A stretch of 64,000 bases of DNA from Thalassia testudinum (GCA_037157565.1 JAZHRO010000012.1:10194501-10258500), one strand, 5' to 3'; shown: positions 21,901 to 35,116, counted from the first letter of the stretch. A program made the numbers and translations. The notes: a model not told the origin generated them from the letters alone.

Positions 21901-23160
21901 ATGCATCTACACTCCAAAATTGTAAACATACACTAAAAATAACTAAATGAATTTTTTTACCTTTACTTTGAACCTGACATGCACTAGACTATCGTCCAAA
22001 ATACAAGTTGGCAAATCCTTTTAGCTTAGTATAAACCTTAGTCATCGGTCTCTAGAGTAGTTTCTATGACTCACAAGTTCACCCAAGATTTATAAGAGAA
22101 TGAAATTCTAAGCCTTTGTGTTTGTGGTACTGATTCAACAAGTAGGCAACAAAGTCCAAAACTCTGCTTTCTTTGAAGATTAGACTACCATTTACTTTCC
22201 CAAACCCTGTCTTTGGAATTTACTATAGGCTGGTAGCTTTTTTTCTACATTTTTTTATCTCTAGGACAACACAAGAGTGAACTCAGTGCATATCTCCCCA
22301 ACTACACCATTTGGTGTCTTTTATTTATTGCTTTTCTCTAGCTGACATTTTCTCTCCTTTTTTAACAACTTCCTTCAACTACTTTATTTACATCTCTCTT
22401 TTTTTCCCTTCGTTTCTCTCATTTTTCTAGGCAAGTGGCATTTCCGAGTTTGGTTCACGAACGCCTCCTAAGTAGAAGCTTAATTCGAAAAGTTTAAGAT
22501 GCAAAGTTAGGATCTAAACACATTCTACATTTGTGAAGCAAACTCAGTGCAATTTAGCAACCATACCCACAAGGGTCCCAAGATTAAATATGAGATTAAG
22601 TCTAATTATTGAATCAGACTTGTACATTTAACCCTCGTTGAAAACCTACTTTTCAAAAGGTAGTTGCCCACAAGGCAATTCAAGGTGTATGTGTAAGTGT
22701 GAGATGCTTAGGTTTCAAAGACTTTCAAACCAGAGGATAGACAGATAGGCCATGTACTATATATCTTCCCTATTACCTTACAACCTTAGTCAATAGGACT
22801 CCTTAAGGACTCAAAAACATACTCATATTTAAGAAAATACCCTAATTGATTAAGTTGATCACAACCTGAAGAGTTTAAGTGACAAACTCTCAACACATAC
22901 TCTTCAGGTTAGTGACTCCTACGTGCCTAATTTTCATCGTCCTTTCAAAACTCAAATCCCATAAATCAAGCAAATATGGAATTTTTTTAGTTATCTTTTT
23001 TAGGAATGCAATAACATGCACTAAATAAAAGAAAGATAATTGCAAAATAAAAGTAGAGACACACCAAAATGATAATCTAACCATCCCCCATGCCAAAACC
23101 ATGCAATGACTTAGGTTAAATAAATCACCTAAATTCCATCTATGTTATCGACCAACCTTA
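21901..23160. other. No gene seen; decayed 3' region of an Athila-like element
   Basis: AT-rich sequence with many stops on both strands. Its position between an Athila pol tail and a possible LTR suggests the non-coding 3' part of that element. Confidence 0.35.
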
Positions 23161-23466
23161 GGTTACCTCCTAACAAACGTTGAATTTGATGTTGACAACT
23201 AGATGGTGTGCAAAAGCTAAGAGGGATCAAAGAGATGAATGGTTTAATTAAATTACTTGACCATAAGTGATGTTTTCTTTATAAGGTTTCAATTTATGAC
23301 TTCTAACCTTAAATATTTGAATATTTTTTGGATTTACGATTTTTGGTGCTCCATGCAAAGGCATCTCTCTCACAGTGAAGGGCTCCTCCCACCTTGACTT
23401 TAACTTGTCCAAGAAGATTGTCAAACATGAGTTGGGCCAATACCTATTATGAAGAATCCCATGCAT
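23161..23466 (-). pseudogene. Athila-type pol C-terminal remnant plus conserved 3' block
   Basis: The minus frame 23466-23248 includes Leu-Lys-Ser-Arg-Trp-x-x-Pro-Phe-Thr-Val and, later, Phe-Lys-Val ... Lys-Leu-Lys-Pro-Tyr. These are the landmarks of the tail after the integrase core in plant Athila/Tat elements. The same landmarks occur in A (about 58750-58880) and B (about 41560-41700). The frame stops at 23248. About 50 bases further on, 23199-23161 (minus), is GACAACTAG-side sequence with TCAAATTCAACGTTTGTTAG and GGAGGTAACC, matching the conserved block that follows pol in A and B. The rest of the element upstream of 23470 is not recognisable. Confidence 0.6.
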
Positions 23467-25389
23467 TTCTTAAAGTATGTACCTAACATCATCAACTAAA
23501 TCCTTCATCGTGTCTAGTCTTTTCCTCACAAATTTTTGACTAGTAAGGTGGCCTGCCAATACCTTGACATTTTAGCTCAGTATGTTTAAAGATTGGAACC
23601 TCAGAGGCATTAGCATTCAATAATGATTGTTACAGAGCTCTTCTTCCTAAATGAGAAGGATATGCCTACGTTACATCGAGGCATCACACTTAAGAGAGAT
23701 CTTCGATTTGCTATGCAATTGGCACACTTTTGTTTTACAATTTTTGAAATCGTAATTCAATACGTACTTACTTAAAAATCATTAGATTACGTTCCATGGT
23801 TACTTTCATGGTTGTTACTTGCGTGGATATAATTTGCATTAATTTGGTTTAAGTTACCTTCTATATTTCTTGGGTTGGTTTCATGATTATTATTTGTATC
23901 AATGTAATCTACATTTTTTTGATCGAGGTCAATGGTATGACATCGCAGCAATCATGACATGTAGATAAGAAGAATCAACATGTAGATAAGAAGAAGAAAA
24001 GTTAGGCAAGTGGCACTACTTTAAGAACTGGGAACATGCATGTGAGGGTACCCACCACGTTCAAGGCAACTTATTTTTCGCATTTGATGAAGGATAATGG
24101 ACATTTCGTAGCCATCGTACATATCTAATCCCAACTTGGACATGGATAGATACCCAGATTTTCATTACTTACCCAGCTATTTAATTCATTCCCATAACCA
24201 ATGACAAGTTGACATGCACCTAAATATCTAGAATACAAGCTATATATCTTTGATTTCATTCGTAGAAATAAACCCCTCAAACAAAAATGTTCATTTAAAA
24301 GTTACATTTATCTATATACTTTTATAAACTACGAAATAGTAGTAATGTCTACAATAAGCGCGCAAGCCAAGCATTAGATTACTGCCGCATGGAGATCAAT
24401 TCTGATTGTCACGTATGAAATATAACAACGATGAAGGAAATACGTTGTCGAGGTGTGTTGGGATTCAGATCGATCATTGCAAATTCAAATTAACGAAATT
24501 AGTCTAAGGGAAGAAGGCTTAATTGCAATCGATTTTATAAAAATAACAAAAAAATACCCTGATTGATGACTCCTACGTGAAAATGACTGATGGTACGAGT
24601 TCCAAAAGAGCCTCACTGAAAATTTAAAAATAAAATTAAAAGTAAAACTTTAAAAATAAAATTAAAAAGTAAAAAAAAAATATTATAATATATTTTACAA
24701 CTTATGACGTCTTCAATCCGTAAATTTTAATTTTTTATCGATAAAATTTAAAATATATCGATATATTTGATTAAACGATAAACACGTGTTATAAAATACG
24801 CTTGGAATACTTATTTTCCTACTTGCACACAAAAAAAACCCTCATTTAAAAATCGAAAGATATAATTTTCAAAGAGATAGTCGCCGAGGGTATCACACCT
24901 TCGTATACTGCAGGTCTTCAGAAAGGGATAGCCAAACGGGAATGTATAGCAGAGTCAATTGTGGAATTAAAAAGAAAAGGGAATTGATGACACACGCATT
25001 TGGCTTCTTCTCGGATGTTCATGTATATAGAAAAGAAAAATACAAACAAATTATGACCAAGTTCCAATTCTTGTCGAGGCTAAATTGGGCGACTCAAGTA
25101 GGGAGGGAGACTACGAGACTTGTTTAACTTTCATTTCCGCTAGAGTTGTCTATTGAATCTAACGAGTCAAACTCAATAAATAGCAATAGTGGGCTCAAGC
25201 TTGATAAGACTTAAGCAAGGTAGGTGGAACTCGATTATCAATCTAATTAAATTTTGATTGGATTTAATAAATTTATTATAAATACAAATGTTATAGCTTT
25301 GGAAAACTAAGAATAAATTGAATTCGACCAATTGAATACTTTTTATAATTTAATATCGTGAAATCCTTTTAGTAATTTCACAATTGTAA
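23467..25389. other. No gene seen
   Basis: AT-rich, heavily decayed sequence. The 61-residue plus frame at 24942-25127 shows no domain. Confidence 0.45.
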
Positions 25390-26400
25390 TCCTACTGCAG
25401 AGGAATACTAGTTAGATTGGAACGATGGATTTAATAAATTGTATGAAAAATTTAATTAAAGTTGATTTTTCTATAATCTTAAGAATAATCTAATCATTAT
25501 ATCATCAACCTAAAAATGAAACAAAAGAGGAGAGATGGAAGTATATCTAAATTCATTGCTGCGGTGATTTGACGAAGAATCATGTACAGATTATTTGAAG
25601 TCGCGGAGTCCTCCAGAGAGGAGGTGATGGTACTTCCAAAGATAACAAAGAGATAATGTGGAAGAAACTGAGGGGATAAAAATCATACCCCTAGGGTTCT
25701 GTCCTAAGGCTTATATATAACTTTCTCTGCGATGTGATGTAGAGAACCGTAACCAACCACTTCTCTCTTATCCCTTCGGGGATCACAACCACTTAAAATG
25801 AAATGATAATTCCGCCCATCATAGAATTGCATTTCCTTATGGTATCTATGTAAAAAAATTCCTACATCTTTATGAGATGCAAGTGATTAATTAACTTAAT
25901 TAGATCACATTAATTTCCACATATGTGATGTTGAATACGAATGTATATTATAGGGTATGATTCGTGATAATAATATAATATGGTTCGCATTATAATTCTA
26001 GTAATATCCCACTCGAACCACACATATATTATCTTTATAATCATATGCTTTCATATACCTGAATGTGCTTAATTGTGTAACATCACAATAAACCAGATCT
26101 CAGCCAATCTCGTCCATACTCTGTTAACATATGGCTAAGTTGATTTTTATCATTATAAAGTCGACTAGACTAAGCAATGATCACATACATTAATATAAAT
26201 AATGACATAGATCTGATATAGGTACATAGCATGAAAATTGTATGTCAATGTGACCTACACATGCCCTTTTTTAGCTAGTTCAAAACCTTATCATACAAGA
26301 GATTACATGAGAAGGACAAATGAGTTCCAAAGTGTAAATGAAATTTATTATGCGCATAACTGAAATATACGTCCATACATGAAACACCAAAATAAAACAA
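25390..26400 (-). mobile_element. Probable 3' LTR of the copia element H
   Basis: Minus-strand 26415-26401 reads CAGTGGGAGTT, a good copia polypurine tract, and 26400 begins TGTTTTATTTTGG, a plausible LTR start. A TATATATAAGCC box lies at about 25708-25719 (minus). The end is uncertain; I chose a CA near 25390 (GTAGGATTACA). No matching 5' LTR was recognised, so its identity as an LTR rests on position and the promoter-like box. Confidence 0.5.
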
Positions 26401-26420
26401 ACTCCCACTGAATTGTCATA

Positions 26421-28481
26421 TTACAGAATAGATATAGCACACATGCAGACAACATACTCATAAAAAACCTTTGGCGTTAGCTCTTTAGTGAACGGGTCTG
26501 CCACCATGGGGTTGGTCCCAATGTGTTCAATCGACACCTGTCCACTTTGAACTTTTTCCTTGATCGCTAGAAACTTGATATCAATGTGCTTCGATCTCAA
26601 AGAACTTTTGTTACTATTTGAGTACAACAGTTTCGAATTATAGTCACAGTAAAGCCGAAGTGATCTTTCCACGCCATCAATAATCCTTAGTGCTGTGGCA
26701 AAATTCCTGAGCCATACCCATGATTTGAGGCTTCAAAGTATGCTATAAATTCTGCTTCCATAGTGGAGGTAGCTATCAAGGTTGCTTAGCACTCCTCCAT
26801 GAGATAACTCCCCTAGTTAGTAGAAAAATGTATCTCGAAGTAGATCTTCGGGTATCTTGACATCTCGTTAAGTCAGAGTTGGAATATCCAAGGACCTCCA
26901 AATGATCTGATCTCCTGTATGTGAGCATGAAATCATTTGTTTTTTGTAAATATCACATAACCCGTTTGGCTGCCTTCCAGTGGTCGAGTCCAGGCTTGCT
27001 CAAATACCTGCCTAACATGCCAATAATGTATTATTGGTCTACCTGCGTGCAAACTTGGGCATACATCAAACTTCCCACTGCCAATGCATAGGGAATGTTT
27101 TCCATGTCTTTTGCTTCAAAATCATTCTTAGGGCATTGGTTAATAGAGAATTTATCTCCCCTAGCTATTGGAGTATCTCTTGGTTTGCAATTCTCCATGC
27201 CAAAACACCTTAGAATGGTATCAATGTATCTCCCTTGTGACAACCCAAGAATACCTTAAGAACGATCTCGTTGCATTTGGATTCCTAATACAAAGGAGGC
27301 TTCACCAATATCCTTCATTTCAAAATTACTTGAGAGAAATGTCTTGGTTTCCTGAAGCAAACCATTATCATTACAGGTAAGGAAAATGTCATCCAAATAT
27401 AATGCTAGGAAGATATGTTTTCCCCTACAGAATTTATTGTATACATAATCATCAATTGGATTTGTCTCAAAATCAAATTAGACAATTACTTGATGAAATT
27501 TATAATACCACTTTCTTGAAGCTTATTTTAATCCATAAACGGCTTTTTTATTTTACAAACCATTTGCTTTGCATCTCCTAATGTAAAGCTTTTTGGTTGT
27601 ACTATGTAAATTGTTTCATTAATGTCTCCATTAAGAAATGCCGTCTTTACATCCATCTGATGTAGCTATTAATTAAAATGAGCTACTAAAGCCATTATGA
27701 TTCTAAATGAATCTTTAGATGAAACTGGTGAAAATGTCTCTTTATAAGTAATGCCTTCCTTTTGAGTAAATCTTTTGAAAACAGGACGAACCTTAAATTT
27801 GTCAACATTGCCTTGTAAATCCTATTTGGTTTTAAATATTCATTTGCAACCAATGGACATCTCACTTTCAGGCAATGGGACAATATCCCAAACCTTGTTG
27901 TCACTCATGGATTTCATTTCTTCATTCATGGCATTGATCCAATCTTGAGAATGGGAACTGCTCATGGCATAAGTGACCAAAATGGGATCTGTATCCATTT
28001 GGTCTACCTTTAGTTCCTGGAGAAATACCACATAATCACTTGATATTGCGCTTCTCCTTTCTCTACTGGATCTTCTAATGGGTGTAGGATCTTGAATGTT
28101 TTGAGGTTGTTCAATTTGATTAATGCGAAGATTATCCACATTACTTTCTTCCCCTGATGTTGTTGGAACAACATTTGGAATAAGAAATTGATCCTGTTCA
28201 ATGGTTTCCTTATGAGCAGGATCTGATTCTTCAAAAGTAATGTGGCAACTATCACCCTCCAAACCAACATCCTCAAAGAAATGAGCATTTCTGGTCTCAA
28301 AGAATGAGCGAGTTGTTGGGTCATAAAACTTATAACTCTTCGACCTCTCAGAGTAGCTTACAAAATAGCAAGTAACCGTCTTATGGTTCAGTTTCCTTTC
28401 GGTAGGCCTGTATGGCCTAACCTCAGCTGGACATCCCCAAATGTGAAAATGGTTCAGACTAGATACTTTAGTAGTCCACAT
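26421..28481 (-). pseudogene. Copia H reverse transcriptase and RNase H remnant
   Basis: The minus frame at 28481-27840 covers the connector after the integrase and the start of the RT, ending near Ile-Gly-Cys-Lys. After a frame change, the RT active-site block reads Tyr-Leu-Asp-Asp-Ile-Phe-Leu at about 27385-27405; the usual form is YVDD. The frame at 27243-27031 carries Gln-Gly-Arg-Tyr-Ile and Tyr-Ala-x-Ala-x-Gly-Ser-Leu-Met-Tyr-Ala from the RT thumb region. The frame at 26672-26421 is the RNase H end, with Ser-Lys-His-Ile-Asp-Ile-Lys and Ala-Asp-Pro-Phe-Thr-Lys. Several stops and shifts separate these frames. Confidence 0.85.
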
Positions 28482-28556
28482 TTCATAAGGGGTTTTGGGT
28501 ACTGCTTTAGTTGATACTCTATTGAGAACATATACAAATGTTTTTAATGCTTCTTC

Positions 28557-29147
28557 TCATAGAGACTCACGTAAAGAAGTATGACTAATAATACTCCGTA
28601 ACATATCCTTAAGAGTCCTGTTGTGACGTTCAGCAACACCATTCATTCTTGGTGTCCCAGGCATGGTGTACTGAGGTACCATGCCACACTCATCAAGAAA
28701 AGAAGTAAAGGGTCCTGAACCTTGTTCTCCTGATCTATCATTTCTACCGTAGTACTCACCACCACTGTCAAATCTGACAGCCTTAATCCTTTTCCTGAGT
28801 TGTTTTTCCATATTGGCCTTATAAGATTTAAACGCATCTTAGGACTGCAACTTTTCGTGAAGAAGGAAGAGATACTCTTATCTAGAGTAGTCATCTATGA
28901 ACGTAATAAAGTATTGCTACCAATTCCAGGAAGTTGTAGGGAATGGACCATAGATATCTGTATGTATTAGTTCTAAGACATTTGAAGCTCTATCGACACC
29001 TATACCTCTTTTGCTTATTCTTTTTCCTTTTAAATAATTTACACATACATCCAAATCTATGTAATCAAGGGAATCAAGAATTCCTTTTGATACAAGTCTA
29101 TCCGTTCTCTGTTCAGAGATGTGGTCTAAATGCTTAGGCCATAACAA
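28557..29147 (-). pseudogene. Copia H GAG-pre-integrase and integrase remnant
   Basis: The minus frame at 29147-28917 includes a degenerate His ... Lys-Gly-Lys-Arg zinc segment and Glu-Leu-Ile-His-Thr-Asp-Ile-Tyr-Gly-Pro, with the first catalytic Asp. The next frames contain Phe-Asp-Ser-Gly-Gly-Glu-Tyr (second Asp) and Gly-Val-Ala-Glu-Arg-His-Asn-Arg-Thr (catalytic Glu). The catalytic triad can be read, but it is spread over different frames, so no active integrase is encoded. Confidence 0.85.
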
Positions 29148-29599
29148 AGTGGAATTCTCTAAAGTTAATTTTCACTTTGTACCACTCAAGGTTGCATGCA
29201 AGGTTTCATAATAGGAAGAAAATGTATGAAGTATATATAATTTATCATTGACATACAAAGAGTCAAAACCAACTAAATTTGAATTAAGAAACAACTAAAA
29301 TTGTCTATCTCCAAACAAGCAAGAGTAACCATGTTTGTCAAACAAATAAACATAAATCAAATTTCATCTAAATGACTGTACAATAAAAGTTTCTTTCAAA
29401 TCTAATTGATAGCTGATAGTTAATGATAGCCTGAAATCTGCAATAGCTTCTACCTCCACCTTCTTGCTGTTACCCACATAAATATGCTTTTCAACATCAC
29501 TTGGTAGTTGGCAATTTAGGCAACCCTGCACAGATGTATAAATGTGAATAGTAGTTCTTAAATCTATCCACCAAATGTCTGAGGGTATAAAAGCATAAT

Positions 29600-30430
29600 T
29601 AACTTCTCAACAAACTAAAGAAAGGGATGTATCTTTCTTTTCACTCCAAGCATTATATTTGGTACATTCCTTTTTCACGTGTCCTTCACCCTTGTAGAAG
29701 AAGCAAGATGTCTTAGGCTTCTTCTGACTTCCTTTGGAGGAGGATGAACTGTTAGCAGCTGTATTCTTAGCTCGCTTCCATGTGGGCCTAGAAACCAAAT
29801 GAGTACTTTTTGGTTGTCATGTTTTAGCCTTTCTTCCTCTTGCACACAATGAGAAATGAGCTCATTAAGAGTCCACTTCTCCCTTTGGCAGTTATAACTG
29901 ACATTAAGCTGCCTGTATTATGTAGGAAAGGAGAGCAAAACTAAATGCATGAGGAGGTCATCTGATAACTCCAACTTAAGTGCCTTTAGTTTCAAGGCCA
30001 AAAGGGACATTTTCATGATATGCTCCCTTATGTTTCCAGTGCTCCTGTACTTAAGTGAGACAAGTTTGCGAAAGAGATTACTGGTCTTAGCTTTCTCATT
30101 CTTAGCAACTCCTTTCTCAATCTCATCAAGGAATTTCTTGGCATTCAATTCCTGTGAGATTGCACCCTTAAAGTTCAATGGGATGGCACATTTTATGATC
30201 ATCAGGCACATACGATTTGATTGCTCCCACCTCTTAAAAGAACTCTTGTATGTAAAAGGGGAGGGAGGATCAATCCTAAGCGCATGGTCCAGATCTATAC
30301 ATCCCAGAACTATAAGGATACTTTCTTTTCAAAACTTAAAATTACATCCATTTAATTCTAAAATTGAGTTAAGGTTGGCAGTTATGATAGATGTAGAGGA
30401 GTTAACTGAAAAAGCAAAGGAATAAACAAA
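29600..30430 (-). pseudogene. Copia H gag remnant with altered CCHC knuckle
   Basis: The minus frame at 30211-29918 reads a helical gag of the UBN2 type (Asn-Ala-Lys-Lys-Phe-Leu ... Ser-Asp-Asp-Leu-Leu-Met-His-Leu-Val-Leu). Related sequence continues upstream to about 30430. The knuckle at about 29690-29735 has Cys-Phe-Phe-Tyr ... His-Val-Lys-Lys-Glu-Cys: the second Cys of the C-x2-C-x4-H-x4-C pattern is Tyr, one G-to-A step from Cys. Stops interrupt the frame. Confidence 0.75.
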
Positions 30431-31815
30431 ATACATGCTCAGAATGAAATGAACAATGAAACATTAACATTTAGTCTTTGGACTAATAAATATTAATATT
30501 GTAAAGGGCAGTCTTAAAAAAAATAAAAGATAAATAACTATTGAAAAAAACAATCAAATCATTAAGTCATCTTTGGATTAACTTAACTACTCATATGAAT
30601 CCTAATAATTCAATAGTAAAATTTATCAATAAGATGTATACGCATGTATGTAGTCATGAGGTTATTTACCTTTGGGCTAAGCATCCCACACATAAATACA
30701 ACATACACAGTCATTTTAATGTTTCGAATAAACCAACACATAAAGTAATCTGCTTTGGCTAGAATTACTAAATGTGTTAGAATATTTAACACACAAAAAA
30801 TAAGCACTAATGTTTATACCAAATGATTCATCATAGTAAAATGCCTCCCTGATAACACACATGTACTGGTACTGAGGATGGGTATCGGTACCAACAAGAT
30901 GGACCAGGTATCGATACCAAAGTTAAGTATCGGTATTGGAATCTGTATGTATCGGTACTGAAGGTTAGTATCGGTACTAACTGGGTAATTGATTAGAGAC
31001 TCATCATGTCATCTAATTATCACTAATTAACTATTTTCCCTAGCTAATAAACTAAGAATATATTAAATCCATGGTTAATTATACTGTAAGGGTAAAAATA
31101 CCAGGAACCTACAAAATAAGTTAAAAATATAAAATTAAAGGTCAATTAATACAAATAATAATTTAATTAATGATTTGGACTCAATTCATAATCATTTAGT
31201 TAAATATTTAGTATTTAAAGTAACTTAATTAATATTATGTCCTAAGTATGTAATTTACCTATTTAATTATATCATTTAAATAAAAATAGCTAAAAAGGAC
31301 AAAAACGTAATTTCAAGGTATAAATATAATATTTACCTAATTTATGATAATATATAAAACGTTGAAAAATAAATAAATTAAAATAAGCCTTAAAACTCAT
31401 TATTTACTTTTAGGTCCTTAACTTTTATTTCATGCGAGTCCTTGTTAGTTTCATAGAGGTCCTTTTATTACAAAAATACACCTCTGAACACAATGCCTTC
31501 TCCTTCATCTCTTTTTCTGCTTCGGATGGTCGAGTCTCCGGTGTCAGTACCTCGCGATCACCGCTCATCTGACGTCAGAACTTCGCCGCAGCTGCCGCCC
31601 AGCTTATGCTCACCACCGTCTTCACATCCGACAGGCCGGATCGTCCTCTAATCCTAATTTAATTAGGCGATCAACCTCATCGGCGTCGTCTCCGACGCCG
31701 GTGAGTAGGACGAACCTATACCTAAAAGCATCCCGATACAAACCCCCTAATCTCCAACTTCACCTATAAATACCCATGACCACCTTAGATCACGGTTAGC
31801 GACCCCCTACCCCCT
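30431..31815. other. AT-rich spacer with motif array and a TATA-like box
   Basis: No gene is recognised. The stretch holds the TATCGGTAC array (30862-30985), a GC-richer block from about 31490, and TATAAATACCC on the plus strand at about 31774. It ends in CCCCT (31811-31815), the left target duplication of solo LTR D. With the sequence right of D (63289 on) it may have formed one older promoter or LTR. Confidence 0.4.
30862..30985. repeat. Interspersed TATCGGTAC motif array
   Basis: Six variants in about 120 bases: GTACTGGTACTG (about 30863), GGTATCGGTACC (about 30881), GGTATCGATACC (about 30907), AGTATCGGTATTGG (about 30927), TGTATCGGTACTG (about 30948) and AGTATCGGTACTAAC (about 30967). 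The spacing is 18-26 bases. Unit and spacer differ, so this is a motif array and not a simple tandem repeat. Confidence 0.75.
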
Positions 31816-33563
31816 TGTTTGTGGCAAAAATCATCATTGTTTAGAATATGCGTCGTAGCATAGTGGACAAATCGTATAAAATACTTAAATTTATAAGCTC
31901 AAAATCAAATTAAGGTCCGAGGTCCTTCACAAGAAGCAAAGATGGCAATCCAATTCACTAATAACAATTTACTTCAGAAAAATATGTAAATATGATAAAA
32001 AATTTTCTCAAAATAGATCAAAATAATATATCAATGAAACCAAGTATGAGAGTGCAAAAAGATGGGGTTAAAATGGTGATTTGAATCACCAAATTAACCC
32101 TTAAGTTTAAGCTCACAATTATTTCAAATAAATGAACAGTATAATTAATCAAATATCAGAGTCAGAACCACTCAAATGCCAGATCAGACGACAATAGAAG
32201 GCCTCAGATGCCTTAACCAGCAGTAGCTCACAAGGCACAAGGGCCTTTCTTTAGGCCCCATAGAAGAGGCACAACAGCAGCACCCAAGAGCGGCATAATG
32301 GCCTCGCATAATGGCCTCGCATAAAGCCCTCAGAGGCTAAGTGTTGAGAAACGGAGAGGGCACGAATTGCAAGGCAAAGCAAAACCCGCCCCCTTCTCTC
32401 TTTGATTCTCTTTCTCTTTCCTCAAACTGGACCCGAGTAGTAGGATCCACTGCCCAGACCCGCGAGGCGTGAGCACGGGGGAGGGCGTAGACAAGCACGT
32501 GTGAACGTAGGTGAGTAGGGGCATGAAGGGACCTCACCCCTGTGCTCTTGGAGGTGATAAGCCCAAAGCACAAAATCCTCTTATGTGTGGTCGCGAGGCT
32601 TGAAATGAATGATGTGGGACTAAAGCCCCAGTTCTTCTCTTTGCGCAGTAGTAGCCGATGCTGCTTCTAATTGAGGTCAATGAGGCCCTGGCAATTGCAA
32701 TTGACGACTTGAGGAGGTTCCAGGAACTGGTCCACAGCGGCAAGAGATGGCAACGCTGAAGAACACGGTTTGGAGATGGCAGACGGAGCCGGAGAAGGAG
32801 GTGGTGGCGGCGGAGGTCCGATGTTCACTTGAAATGCAAAAGATGACCTCTCGATCTTGTCAAAATAGCTCAGAAGGCTCTCCTGGAAGAGGTGAATATG
32901 CTGGTGGCAGTGGTGTGTGGTGCGAGCATGTGTGTGTGCGTAGAGAAGGCAAAGATGGTGCGTGAAGGTGAGGGTGTTCAACAGGGGCGTGGAGTGGTCA
33001 ATAGCCCTAATTTTGTTAGGGCTTTTGATTGGGAAGTTGTGGCGATGCTTCTGGGAGTGTTGGCAACGCGGTTGACGTAGTGGAGCGGGTGTGTGTGCTC
33101 ATCGGAGGTATGCTGGCATTGGGGAAGGCGACGATGGGGCGGGTGTATGGGTTAGCGAACCTAAAGTCTAAAGGCGTAAAGAGAATCAGGGGAAGGAGAG
33201 GAGTCGAAGGGGGGTAGTGGCGGACGAAGAGACAATAGAGGTGACGTCGACTATGATTGGCCAGTGCCGGAGACGAAGATGCTCCAGAGATGAGGACGGC
33301 GACGAGGAAGGGGCTGGAGAGCTCCTTGTAGGTATGGTGAGGCGCGGAATGAAGGGAGGAAGTGTTTCACGCTGTCTATTGTACATGGCAGCGGGCGAGG
33401 AGGTTGGAGGAAGAGGGTCACCGGAGACGAGCTCGGAGCTGGCTAGAGGTAGAGGAAGAAGGGATTTTCTAGGCCAAAAACTTGCTAAAGAGCAAGGCCT
33501 TGTGAGGGGGAACCTTTTAAAGGCCTTGGGGCAAGCTCTAAATAAGGAAAGAAGCTCGAAGAG
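31816..33563 (-). mobile_element. Solo LTR D, left part (split by element A)
   Basis: The plus-strand start is TGTTTGTGGCAAAAATC, with ATATGCGTCGTAGCATAG following as in solo LTR F. The sequence breaks at 33563 where element A begins and resumes at 62462. A TTTAAAAGG promoter-like box lies at about 33514-33522 (minus). Joined length with the right part is about 2.57 kb, flanked by CCCCT on both outer sides. The 100-128 residue frames at 32667-33591 are GC-rich LTR translations, not genes. Confidence 0.75.
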
Positions 33564-35089
33564 TGATTGCACAGTAAAAATACACCAGTAATTATGCTAT
33601 CTTATGTTATTTCCTAGCTCTGCCATTGTATCTTATATAACTATAGTGGCATTTGTACATAGACACATGCATGCTTTTCTTTTAAAAGAGGGGAGGAGAG
33701 TGAATATTGGCCATCTAATTAACATCTTCATCAAGGGTTGCATTGCAAATTCACCATTCTTTTTTTTTTTTTATTTGGACTTTGAATTCTTCTTCCTCGC
33801 GCGGCTCAGGGCATGGGGCATGCACCTCTTCGCGCCATTCCTTTGCCAGGAGCATGGCTAGACTTCCTCTGCCAACAGCATGGCAGTGGCATACGTCTCC
33901 TTCTTTAAAAGGCCTTGCCCTCTCCCTTGTGCAAAGGGCTTGGAACACACACCACATACAGACACCTTCATTCAGGCCAACCTCCTCCCTCTCCCTCTCC
34001 ATACGCAGTCTCTCTTCTCACTGAAGAGACACATTGCAGGTAGGAGAAAGCTCACAGTGGTCCCACGACCACCACTGTGAGTTCCACCACTGCCCAGCTC
34101 CTTCGTGAGCAGGTGGGCGTGGTGGTTTCACCCTTTGTTTTCACCGCTGAACACCCTCGCCGCCATTGCCAAAACTTCAAGGTCGGAAGCTCCAGCAGCA
34201 GCAACGGCCGCCTGCAGCCACGCAAGCCACCGCGTGCACGCCAGTAGACGTCCGCAAGCTCTTTCCGCACGCATAGGCGCTTCCCAGCACGCCTGCGCAT
34301 GCAGAATCGGTGCTACCGGTCGCCCGCTCCCGCACGACACTGTAGCTACTGTTCACGTCTCTCAGTGCGACACTGTAGCCACCGGCTTGTTTCTCACTTA
34401 GCCAGTGGCACAGCGCTCTCTCTCTTCGCCCGCAACCCGCTCCAGCCGATCGCCCGCGCCTGCGTTTCCACCCGCGCCCGCTCCTGCCCGCGGCGCAGTG
34501 CGCTGCGCTACGCAGTGCACTGCGTTGCCCTCTCTCTCACATTCCCGCACCAGCCTACACTCCATTTCCACTTCCACCCCCACCTATATATATATATATA
34601 TATAGACTATATTTATTTCTCTACAAGAAACCTACCTTGTTTTTATTTCTCTTTTGTATCCTGCAATTAAAAAGATAAAAAGAAAGAGTAAAAGAGAAAA
34701 GATAATCCTTGTCTTGCAGGTACTCTGTCTTGCAAATAGTAGGACCAGTCTTTTTGGAAATCCTAAGTTGGCTCAAAGCCAAGAACTTGATTTTGAGGGT
34801 GTGCCTCAAGGATAATATTATCAACAAAAAAATCTTAAATAGAAAAAGACCAAAAATATAATAAACACATGGAAGAGATACGTTTTAGGAAAGGCGTAGA
34901 AACTTCTTCACCTTTAATCCCCGCCTCCCTGAGATCGACCCTGGGCCTAAAAGTGAGTAAGATAAAATTAAGTAGGCCAGGTAAATTTTTTTTTTTGTAA
35001 AAAGATGGTCAGACTCAATTTAGGTTAACCACTATACTTACTTCAACGATAATTTCACCATATTAACACAACTTATTCAAGTTCTACCA
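33564..35089 (+). repeat. 5' LTR of element A
   Basis: The LTR starts TGATTGCACAG and ends TTCTACCA, nine bases before the PBS. A TTTAAAAGG box at about 33903-33911 is a plausible promoter, conserved in the 3' LTR. A TA microsatellite lies at about 34585-34605. It lacks a block of about 717 bases present in the 3' LTR. Confidence 0.88.
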
Positions 35090-35098
35090 CCCTTTTTC

Positions 35099-35116
35099 TG
35101 GCACCGTTGTCGGGGA
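35099..35116 (+). other. Primer-binding site of element A
   Basis: TGGCACCGTTGTCGGGGA is close to the complement of the plant tRNA-Asp 3' end used by Athila/Tat elements. The two differences from the form I remember are transitions. Confidence 0.75.

Larger units (their letters stand above)
26401..30430 (-). mobile_element. Degenerate Ty1/copia element H (internal region)
   Basis: The domain order gag, CCHC knuckle, GAG-pre-integrase, integrase, reverse transcriptase, RNase H on the minus strand is diagnostic of Ty1/copia. Sequence style resembles the Tnt1-94-like plant group. The polyprotein is broken into many frames by stops and shifts, so the element cannot be autonomous. The 3' polypurine tract is at 26401-26415. 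The 5' LTR and PBS are not identifiable beyond 30430. Confidence 0.85.

Noticed and set aside
33217..33591. 124-residue Glu/Arg/Gly-rich plus frame
   Set aside because: It crosses the junction between solo LTR D and element A, so it cannot be an ancestral gene.
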